Source: an uncultured Lachnospiraceae bacterium (GTDB lineage Bacteria > Bacillota_A > Clostridia > Lachnospirales > Lachnospiraceae). Taken from it: DNA of 9,727 nucleotides. A program made the translations under genes and the position numbers. Positions 1 to 5,953 of the stretch are shown here, piece after piece. The first letter of the stretch is position 1; every line of letters starts with the position of its first letter. The stretch spans positions 1-9,727 of the forward strand of contig CAMWWS010000079.1 of the NCBI GenBank assembly GCA_947178085.1, read 5' to 3'. The notes under the pieces are model-generated. The model saw only the letters and a list, made by a program, of their open reading frames with translations, ran no database searches and was not told the origin of the DNA.

Positions 1-7
1 GAATGGA

Positions 8-940
8 TTATCCCTTACTCTCACCGAACTTCCTTACAACCTCCTCCGCCGGCTTCCCATAAATATCATATCCCCCATCCTTCAAAGCTGCCTTCAGCGA
101 ATATTGTTTCCATGCCCAGCTCCAGAAGCAGAATCCCTGTACAAAATCACGTTTACCGGCAGTTTCAAACGTGGTACTGTACCAGTCAGCCTGTTGTTGT
201 AAATTTATTGCGCCCTCTATTCTCCAGTCATTCGGCACCTTTGCAGACCCTTCGGTTGACATACAGCCGGCTTCCGCGAAGAAAAACGGTTTATTAAATT
301 TCTTTACCACTTTCTCAATCCTATCCAATTGACTATCCCAGTCATCAATCGGATAATAACCGCTTGATGAAATAACATCCACGCAATCCCACCAAGTTAT
401 ATTATCTTCCTGATATTTATCCGTATTATATGATACGGTCCCGGAATATACAGTTCTGATATCTGCAATCAGCTTTCTCCATTCAGCTTCCCGATGCTCG
501 GACATGACCATTTCACAACCTGCTATAAACATTTCGCATCCGGTCTGCTCCGCAATGCGGGCATAGTGTAATTGAAATTCCGTATATGAGGCAAACCAGT
601 TACACCATTTGGGTTCACAGGGCACATCTTTATCAAAAAAACTGATATGAGCGCGCCATGTACCGTTCTTGCAATTGGCTGTCGGTTTTATGGCTACTCT
701 GACACCCTTGTCGTGAATATAATTGACCATATTAATCAATTCATCATCCGCCATAGTCGCCTTAGTATGATAGTCAATCGTCTCGGACTGAGGTGTTTCC
801 TGAATCCCATTCGGAACCAGAATAATAAAATTTACTCCTGTTCTTTCAATAAGCAAATCGATACTATTATACGCTTCCTTTCGTGCCAGACATCCTTTTC
901 CTGCAAAAGCTGCAAAAGTCATACCCTTTATATAATCCAT
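8..940 (-). CDS. GH113-like glycoside hydrolase (beta-mannanase-related), cytoplasmic
   Basis: A 310-residue TIM-barrel glycosidase resembling family GH113, whose known members are endo-beta-1,4-mannanases. Seen: likely acid/base E143 in the segment FIAGCEM and likely nucleophile E223 in PFFFAEAGC. Their 80-residue spacing is what I recall for the Alicyclobacillus mannanase AaManA (E151/E231). Other family-like segments are WWDCVDVISSSGYYP (about 183-197), KVPNDW (about 234-239) and an aromatic-rich stretch FCFWSWAWKQY near residue 270-280 that closes the barrel. There is no signal peptide, so the enzyme should act inside the cell on imported oligosaccharides. I chose the ATG at 940 because a GGAGG ribosome site lies about 8 nt upstream; an in-frame extension to 1000 has no such site. 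It is divergent from an AraC-type regulator, its probable controller. Substrate is inferred from family only; another beta-linked oligosaccharide is possible. Confidence 0.8.
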   Translation of the reverse strand: MDYIKGMTFAAFAGKGCLARKEAYNSIDLLIERTGVNFIILVPNGIQETPQSETIDYHTKATMADDELINMVNYIHDKGVRVAIKPTANCKNGTWRAHISFFDKDVPCEPKWCNWFASYTEFQLHYARIAEQTGCEMFIAGCEMVMSEHREAEWRKLIADIRTVYSGTVSYNTDKYQEDNITWWDCVDVISSSGYYPIDDWDSQLDRIEKVVKKFNKPFFFAEAGCMSTEGSAKVPNDWRIEGAINLQQQADWYSTTFETAGKRDFVQGFCFWSWAWKQYSLKAALKDGGYDIYGKPAEEVVRKFGESKG

Positions 941-1004
941 GTTTTTCTTCCTCCGATAACTGCTCCTTATCAACCATATTCCTACTATATTTCTTACCAT
1001 AAAA

Positions 1005-1014
1005 TACTATAGCA
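1005..1014 (-). promoter_or_regulatory. Candidate extended -10 promoter for the GH113-like gene
   Basis: Reading the minus strand, TGC followed by TATAGT forms an extended -10 element about 65 bases before the start codon at 940. The -35 region is poor (TAGCAT). A rival on the same strand is TTGTGC (1045-1050), a 17-base spacer and TACAAT (1022-1027). The sequence alone does not decide between them, but both place the transcript start between the two divergent genes. Confidence 0.4.
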
Positions 1015-1036
1015 ATTCTCTATTGTACATGCTATA
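1008..1036. repeat. Inverted repeat joining two divergent promoters
   Basis: TATAGCA (1008-1014) and TGCTATA (1030-1036) are perfect 7-base inverted copies separated by 15 bases. Each arm carries one promoter's -10 element, so the -35 region of each promoter overlaps the -10 of the other. Confidence 0.55.
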
Positions 1037-1038
1037 AT
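1030..1038 (+). promoter_or_regulatory. Candidate extended -10 promoter for the AraC-family gene
   Basis: TGC-TATAAT is a perfect extended -10 element on the plus strand. The -35 region is weak, as is usual for extended -10 promoters. It predicts a transcript start near 1045 and an untranslated leader of about 118 nt before the start codon at 1163. It forms the right arm of an inverted repeat whose left arm is the opposing -10 of the GH113-like gene. Confidence 0.5.
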
Positions 1039-1089
1039 GAAAACGCACAAAAATTGTAAAAATCTCTTATGATTCTGCTGCTAAACAAA

Positions 1090-1102
1090 AATCATAATGA
1101 TT
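1090..1102. repeat. 13-bp palindrome in the divergent intergenic region
   Basis: AATCAT-A-ATGATT is a perfect palindrome in the leader of the AraC-family gene, downstream of its -10 element. A further ATGATT occurs at about 1069-1074. It could be a regulator binding site, but in AT-rich DNA such a palindrome can also arise by chance. Confidence 0.35.
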
Positions 1103-1162
1103 ATACCTTTATAAAAACGCAACAACCGAAAAAATTTCGTTAAAAAGGAAAATGGTAATAAT

Positions 1163-2050
1163 ATGAACTATTTATATGAATACAGCGACATTCTGAATGC
1201 ACCTTTTGAAGCTTTTCTATTTGATACAACGCAGGAATCCTTTCCTGTCAGATCACATTGGCATTACTTCGTGGAAATTATTTATATGATAGAAGGAACC
1301 GCTTTAGTAGAAAGCAATCAGACGGAATACTATGTATCCGAAGGCGACCTTTTTCTTTTTCATGCCAGAGATGTTCATGCCATTTACGCCACATCACATC
1401 TTCCTCTCAAATATCTGGTGCTTAAATTCGATGCCAACAGACTATCTATAAACAGCATCTACACGCCGAAGCTGTCCGATATTCTGCAATATGCCAGAAA
1501 ATCCGGACAGGCGGACGTACTTTTTTCTGCGGAAAGCCTAAGCAGCCTGCCAATCAGGGAGCGCTTTGAAACCTGTATACGTGAACTCAACACGAAAAGC
1601 TATGGATATGATGTACGCGTTCATAGCGAACTCAGCTCTCTTCTTATTGAAATAATCCGCATCTGGCAGAATAACGGTCTGCATATCAGGGAGCTTTACA
1701 CAATCTATGCCGAGACCGAAGCTTCCATTCAGAATATTACGGAATATATAGATAAGCATTCCAACGAACCTGTGAAGGTGGAAGAGCTTGCAGATATGTG
1801 CCATATGAGCTATTCACATTTTGCCAAATGCTTCAAAGAGCTGTACGGACGTTCCTGTAAAGACTATATAGAGCTTGTGAGAATAGAAAAGGGGGAAGAA
1901 CTGCTTCTTTTTACAGATTCTTCCCTCATAGAAATCAGTCAGGAAACCGGATTTTCCGACTGCAGTCATTTTATTAAAACTTTCCGGAAGTGGAAAAAGG
2001 TAACTCCCGGCCGCTACCGCATGCAACAGCGTAAGCAGTATAATACATAA
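1163..2050 (+). CDS. AraC-family transcriptional regulator with N-terminal cupin domain
   Basis: A 295-residue DNA-binding regulator, the usual length for AraC proteins that sense a sugar or related ligand. Seen: an N-terminal cupin-like beta region at about residues 25-90, starting with the metal-site-like HWHYFVEIIYMIEG stretch and followed by a ...SEGDLFLFHARDVHA loop. A C-terminal pair of helix-turn-helix motifs spans about residues 190-288. The second helix-turn-helix carries the family signature, with GFSDCSHFIKTFRKW followed by TPGRYR. The start is supported by an AAGGAAA ribosome site about 11 nt upstream. It is divergent from the GH113-like glycosidase, the usual arrangement for a local activator of a carbohydrate gene. 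Ligand and targets cannot be read from the sequence; control of the adjacent glycosidase is inference. Confidence 0.92.
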   Translation: MNYLYEYSDILNAPFEAFLFDTTQESFPVRSHWHYFVEIIYMIEGTALVESNQTEYYVSEGDLFLFHARDVHAIYATSHLPLKYLVLKFDANRLSINSIYTPKLSDILQYARKSGQADVLFSAESLSSLPIRERFETCIRELNTKSYGYDVRVHSELSSLLIEIIRIWQNNGLHIRELYTIYAETEASIQNITEYIDKHSNEPVKVEELADMCHMSYSHFAKCFKELYGRSCKDYIELVRIEKGEELLLFTDSSLIEISQETGFSDCSHFIKTFRKWKKVTPGRYRMQQRKQYNT

Positions 2051-2059
2051 TATTACGCC

Positions 2060-2082
2060 AAAAAACTCCGGTCTATGCCGAG
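2060..2082 (-). terminator. Probable intrinsic terminator of the ABC exporter operon
   Basis: On the minus strand, CTCGG and CCGGAG pair with one bulged G around a 6-base loop and are followed by six T residues (2065-2060). The hairpin overlaps the last codons and stop codon of the second exporter gene. The stem is short, so strength is uncertain. The plus-strand AraC-family gene ends at 2050, just before it, and shows no clear terminator of its own. Confidence 0.5.
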
Positions 2083-3845
2083 AACTGCGACATATATAGC
2101 TGATAATAAACGCCCTTCTTATCAAGCAATTCACGCACGTTTCCTTCTTCAACAATCCGTCCGTCATCTATGACAAAAATGCGGTCCGCCTTCTGAATAG
2201 TGGAAAGCCTGTGCGCAATTACAAACGAAGTCCTGCCCTGCAGCAGATGCTCAATACCGCTTTGCACCAGAAGTTCCGTCTTCGTATCGATACTGGAAGT
2301 AGCTTCATCCAGAATCAGAATCTTCGGCATGGATACCATAGTTCTCGCAAATGCAAGCAGCTGCTTCTGTCCTATCGAAAGACCTCCTCCACGCTCAGAA
2401 AGTTCTGTATCATAGCCTTTCTCCAGCTTCATAATAAACTCATGGGCATTGACTGCCTTCGCTGCTGCAATGATTTCTTCATCCGTCGCATCCAGCTTTC
2501 CATAACGTATGTTTTCTTTTATAGTTCCCGAAAACAGGAAATTATCCTGTGTCATAATTCCCATCTGTTTACGCAGACTCTCAATCGAAACTTTTTTCAC
2601 GTCTTTTCCGTCAATAATCACCTTACCCTGCTGCACATCATAGAACCGGCTGATAAGATTGACTATAGTGGATTTACCGGCTCCGGTCGCGCCCACCAGC
2701 GCGATTGTCTCACCCGGTTTGATTCTGAAACTCACATTATCTAATACTTTTACCTGTTCATCATAAGAAAAGCTTACATTCTCAAAAACAACCTCTCCTG
2801 CAATTTCAGGCATTTCTTCCACGTCTTCAGCGTCAGCAATGGCAGGTTTAGTATCAAGAATTTCAAAAATTCTTTCGGCTCCCGCAATATTTGTTACCAG
2901 CTGATTGTAGAAGTTGCTGATGTTATTAATCGGCTGCCAGAACATATTTAAATATGTGCCGAAAGCAAGAAAAGTCCCGACCGATATGTTTTCCGCACCC
3001 AAAATCACAATTCCCGTAAAATAGAGGAAGATACAGCCAAGCGCCCAGAAGATATCTATTACCGGTCCAAATGAATCACTTAACTTGACCGCACTGACAA
3101 AAGCGCTCCTGTGTTCCCCTATCAGCCTGTCAAAAGTATCCCTCGTCTCCTCCTGTGCATTAAAGCTCTGGATAATCCTGATTCCTGCCATATCCTCATG
3201 AATAAAGGCATTCAGATTAGCCGCCTTTTTACGGAAAAGAACCCATCTGGGATGCGCTTTCATCTCTATAAACACTACCGCCACTGCCATAAACGGTATC
3301 GTCATAAGCGAGGCCAGCGCAAGTTTGGGATTTTTCCAAATCATTATAACAACTACTGCGATTACGGTAAGGCCATCCGGTATCAGAGTCGTAACGCAGT
3401 TGGAAAGAATATTCTTAAGTGAATTAATATCACCTATGATTCTGGACAGAATCTTTCCTGTCGGTCTGCTGTCAAAAAAACTAAGCTCCAGTTTCTGTAT
3501 ATGTGTATATAACTCCTGCCTGATTGTCAGAAGAATGCTGTTGCATACCTTCGACATAACATACATTCGTATTTTTATTAAAAAAACAAGTAAAAGATTC
3601 AATGCAAGCGCTATAATCAGCAGACGATACAACCCTTTAAAGTCTTTCACGGAAATATAATCGTCAATTGCCGACTCCATAATAAGCGGATTAACAAGAC
3701 TGATTACCACACCGTAACCCATTATTAAGAGCACCATCACAATCTGCCATTTATATGCAATCAGATATGCAAACAGCCGCTTTAATGTCAACAGTTTACT
3801 GCGCTCTGCACTTTTCTCATCTTCTTTATAAGAATTGACTGCCAT
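2073..3845 (-). CDS. Heterodimeric ABC exporter, subunit with catalytic Walker B glutamate
   Basis: A 590-residue half-transporter of the exporter (type IV ABC) class, acting in the cytoplasmic membrane. Seen: an N-terminal transmembrane domain of six predicted helices (about residues 30-315), then a nucleotide-binding domain with Walker A GATGAGKST (385-393), Q-loop glutamine 433, signature LSIGQ (489-493), Walker B ILILDE with the catalytic glutamate at 514, and switch histidine 545. The signature departs from LSGGQ, while the partner subunit has a normal signature but lacks the glutamate. Together they fit heterodimers such as TM287/TM288, BmrC/BmrD and LmrC/LmrD. It starts 2 bases after the partner's stop codon. 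Its GGAGG ribosome site lies within the partner's last codons, so the two are co-translated. Role: probable multidrug or toxic-compound efflux. The cargo is not readable from the sequence. Confidence 0.92.
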   Translation of the reverse strand: MAVNSYKEDEKSAERSKLLTLKRLFAYLIAYKWQIVMVLLIMGYGVVISLVNPLIMESAIDDYISVKDFKGLYRLLIIALALNLLLVFLIKIRMYVMSKVCNSILLTIRQELYTHIQKLELSFFDSRPTGKILSRIIGDINSLKNILSNCVTTLIPDGLTVIAVVVIMIWKNPKLALASLMTIPFMAVAVVFIEMKAHPRWVLFRKKAANLNAFIHEDMAGIRIIQSFNAQEETRDTFDRLIGEHRSAFVSAVKLSDSFGPVIDIFWALGCIFLYFTGIVILGAENISVGTFLAFGTYLNMFWQPINNISNFYNQLVTNIAGAERIFEILDTKPAIADAEDVEEMPEIAGEVVFENVSFSYDEQVKVLDNVSFRIKPGETIALVGATGAGKSTIVNLISRFYDVQQGKVIIDGKDVKKVSIESLRKQMGIMTQDNFLFSGTIKENIRYGKLDATDEEIIAAAKAVNAHEFIMKLEKGYDTELSERGGGLSIGQKQLLAFARTMVSMPKILILDEATSSIDTKTELLVQSGIEHLLQGRTSFVIAHRLSTIQKADRIFVIDDGRIVEEGNVRELLDKKGVYYQLYMSQFSA

Positions 3846-3847
3846 AG

Positions 3848-5581
3848 TTACACCTCCTGACCTACTAAGTTATCGCCATACTGAGCCATGTAAGTCTCAT
3901 AATACAGACCTTTCTTTGCGAGCAGGCTCTCATGCGTTCCTCGTTCTGCTATACTCCCGTTTTCAAGCACCAGAATTTCATCTGCATGTCTGACTGCGCT
4001 GATACGATGCGCAATAATGATTTTGGTCGTATTCTGCAGTTTCTCCAATGTCTCCTGTATCAAATGCTCAGTTTCCATATCCAATGCCGAAGTGGAATCG
4101 TCCATTACCAGAATCGGGTCATTTTTGGACAAAGCTCTGGCAATACTGATACGCTGCTTCTGACCTCCGGAAAGACCTACTCCCCTCTCTCCTATGACCG
4201 TCTCATATTTTGATTCCATACGCTCGATAAATTCGCTTGCCTGCGCGTCCTTTGAAGCCCTACGCACTGTAGCTGAATCAGTCGCATTCTTTTTTCCGAG
4301 TACGATATTCTCGTTAATCGTATCGGAAAACAGAAATACATCCTGCATTACATTACTTATGCTGGTGCGCAGCTGTGCTAATGAAAGCTGCCTGATATCT
4401 ACTCCGTCTAAGGAAATGCTTCCATCGGTAACATCATACATACGCTGCAAAAGCTGTACGATGGAAGTCTTGCCCGCGCCCGTTGCGCCCATAATCCCAA
4501 GCGTCTTGCCCGGTCCTAAAGTAAAAGAAATATCATGCAGAATTTCATACATATCAGCCTTGTGGAAAGAAACATGGTCAAAACAGATTTTACCTTCCAC
4601 TTTATCTAATACCACAGGATTCTCCGCTTCCTTAATACTGGAAGTTTCCTGATAAATCTTTTTTATCTTCTTATTGGAAGCTACAGCCGATGAAAAGCTG
4701 TTGGTAAGCCAGCCTAACATCTCCATAGGCCACACAATATTTGAAGAATATTCCACAAACGCCGTCATCTCTCCTAAAGTCATTTCACCGCCTATTACAT
4801 ATTTTCCGCCGACCAATATAGTCAATAGCGGAACTATCTTTGTAATAACCGAAAAATACGGATAGAATTTTACGAAAACCTTCGATTGTGACATATTTAA
4901 ATCATAGTACCTCTGGTTATGCGCAAGAAACTTCTTAATCTCAAACTTCTCTCTTGCAAAAGCCTTCACTGCTCGCACGCCCGCAAGATTTTCTTCCGCA
5001 ACTGTATTCAATTTAGCGTTCTCTTCGCTGATTTGCTCATAAACATTGTCCAGTTTTTTCTCCATGACGATTGCAACCGTGGCACAAAAAATCATGGCCA
5101 CTGTCGGAATCAGCGCCAACTGCCATCTCAGCATATACATGCTCACCAGAATGATGCTTGTATGATATATTACTTCAATAAGCAGCATACCGACATACGA
5201 CAATGTATCCCATATATTGTCTATGTCGTCTTTGACTCTGGACATCAGTTCACCTGTATTGGTTCTGTCAAAGAAATCCGCGCTCAGAGACTGTATATGT
5301 ATGAATAAATCGCGCCTCATTTCAGAGGAAATCTTAGAACCCGTGCGGTCAAACGTATATTCCTTTACATATTGAAATATAGCTCTTCCTATACCGATTC
5401 CTAAGAAACCAAGCAGAAGATACTTCAGTTTTCCCATATCTCCACCGATTATGACATCATCCACAACGTGCCTTGTCAGACGCGGTCCCATCATATCCAG
5501 CGTTACCGCTATCAAAAGCGCCATCACCGCACAAAAATACGGCACTCTCTTTTCCCAAATATAAGTTGATACTTTTTTCAT
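3848..5581 (-). CDS. Heterodimeric ABC exporter, subunit with degenerate Walker B
   Basis: A 577-residue half-transporter and first gene of the exporter operon. Seen: a six-helix transmembrane domain (about residues 12-300), then Walker A GATGAGKTS (365-373), Q413, canonical signature LSGGQ (470-474), Walker B ILVMDD and switch histidine 525. Residue 495, normally the catalytic glutamate, is aspartate. In heterodimeric exporters such as TM287/TM288 this defines the degenerate ATP site; the intact site forms from this subunit's LSGGQ and the partner's glutamate. The start at 5581 has an AGGGAG ribosome site about 11 nt upstream, weaker and further away than that of the leader peptide. About 50 bases upstream stands an intrinsic terminator, so expression depends on read-through. 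The length matches TM287-type subunits. Cargo unknown; drug export is inferred from family and leader design. Confidence 0.92.
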   Translation of the reverse strand: MKKVSTYIWEKRVPYFCAVMALLIAVTLDMMGPRLTRHVVDDVIIGGDMGKLKYLLLGFLGIGIGRAIFQYVKEYTFDRTGSKISSEMRRDLFIHIQSLSADFFDRTNTGELMSRVKDDIDNIWDTLSYVGMLLIEVIYHTSIILVSMYMLRWQLALIPTVAMIFCATVAIVMEKKLDNVYEQISEENAKLNTVAEENLAGVRAVKAFAREKFEIKKFLAHNQRYYDLNMSQSKVFVKFYPYFSVITKIVPLLTILVGGKYVIGGEMTLGEMTAFVEYSSNIVWPMEMLGWLTNSFSSAVASNKKIKKIYQETSSIKEAENPVVLDKVEGKICFDHVSFHKADMYEILHDISFTLGPGKTLGIMGATGAGKTSIVQLLQRMYDVTDGSISLDGVDIRQLSLAQLRTSISNVMQDVFLFSDTINENIVLGKKNATDSATVRRASKDAQASEFIERMESKYETVIGERGVGLSGGQKQRISIARALSKNDPILVMDDSTSALDMETEHLIQETLEKLQNTTKIIIAHRISAVRHADEILVLENGSIAERGTHESLLAKKGLYYETYMAQYGDNLVGQEV

Positions 5582-5629
5582 TCTACAACTAGCTCCCTTT
5601 TTTAGCCTTTTCTCCGCATTGATTGCGTC

Positions 5630-5661
5630 AAAAAAGCCACGGCAGAAACTACCGTGGCTTT
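5630..5661 (-). terminator. Intrinsic terminator in the exporter leader (attenuator)
   Basis: On the minus strand, AAAGCCACGG (5661-5652) and CCGTGGCTTT (5642-5633) form a perfect 10-bp stem around a 9-base loop. The run of T residues continues to 5630. It lies downstream of a promoter and a small leader gene and upstream of the exporter genes, with no other gene between. It therefore ends transcripts before the exporter unless it is overridden. The opposite strand lacks a good T run, so the terminator works leftward. Confidence 0.88.
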
Positions 5662-5693
5662 AAACCAATCTATTCAGGCATCAACTTTTACAG

Positions 5694-5786
5694 TCATTGC
5701 CGGAAATATGCGGAGGTAATTTCATGTCTTTTTACTCTGTTCAACTTTAAATTACTATTCATTGTTAAATTAGTTCTTGTAAACAT
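5694..5786 (-). CDS. Leader peptide (30 aa) of the ABC exporter operon
   Basis: A short gene that starts at ATG 5786 and ends at TGA 5694. It is preceded by AAAGGAGGT at ideal spacing, the best ribosome site in this intergenic region and stronger than that of the exporter gene. The peptide begins MFTRTNLTMN and contains NRVKRHEITS; it is basic, has no membrane segment, and I do not recognise a family. It lies between a good promoter and the intrinsic terminator, with 32 bases from stop codon to terminator stem. This is the position of BmrB in B. subtilis bmrCD and of antibiotic-sensing leader peptides generally. The likely role is as a translation sensor rather than a working protein. R17-V18-K19 is an R/K-X-R/K sequence, the type at which macrolide-bound ribosomes stall. 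That it is translated is inference. Confidence 0.72.
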   Translation of the reverse strand: MFTRTNLTMNSNLKLNRVKRHEITSAYFRQ

Positions 5787-5798
5787 ATTCTTACCTCC
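5712..5798 (-). promoter_or_regulatory. Leader RNA pairing that can hide the leader peptide ribosome site
   Basis: In the transcript, GGAGGTAA (5798-5791), which contains the leader peptide's Shine-Dalgarno sequence, is perfectly complementary over 8 bases to TTACCTCC (5719-5712), codons 23-25 of the same leader gene. A second possible partner for the overlapping segment CTCCGCAT (5715-5708) is ATGCGGAG (5619-5612), 8 bases beyond the terminator. The two pairings exclude each other because they share CTCC. Seen directly as complementarity; regulatory use is inference. Confidence 0.55.
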
Positions 5799-5820
5799 TT
5801 TCCTTATTTTAACTTAGTCA

Positions 5821-5854
5821 ATAGTTACTATACATAATACAACGTAACTGCTAT
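5821..5854. repeat. Inverted repeat over the exporter transcript start
   Basis: ATAGTTAC (5821-5828) and GTAACT-g-CTAT (5844-5854) are inverted copies with one bulged base, separated by 15 bases. It begins at the -10 element and spans the predicted transcript start. It may be a repressor operator adding a second control to the attenuator, or a 5' hairpin. Confidence 0.45.
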
Positions 5855-5881
5855 ATTAAATGATTCTTATGTAAAAGTCAA
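5853..5881 (-). promoter_or_regulatory. Sigma-A-type promoter of the leader-exporter operon
   Basis: On the minus strand, TTGACT (5881-5876), a 17-base spacer and TAATAT (5858-5853) form a near-consensus promoter. The predicted transcript start is near 5846, about 60 nt before the leader peptide start and about 265 nt before the exporter start codon. Confidence 0.8.
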
Positions 5882-5953
5882 CAGTTATTTTAAATTAACT
5901 TCCTTTATTCAACAGCGTCATTATACTGTATGTACACATTACTATTACAATAT

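Noticed and set aside
5602..5619. Five-codon frame (ATG at 5619 to TAA at 5602, minus strand) between terminator and exporter start
   Set aside because: It has no ribosome site and its ATG belongs to the possible long-range pairing segment; too short to support.
5623..5817. 64-codon plus-strand open frame opposite the exporter leader
   Set aside because: It is antisense to the promoter-proximal leader, has no ribosome site, and its openness is explained by the leader gene and terminator on the other strand.
5816..5821. A second TTGACT (minus strand) just before the leader ribosome site
   Set aside because: A -10 at 16-18 bases would fall on the ribosome site and is absent; the pair at 5853-5881 is far better.
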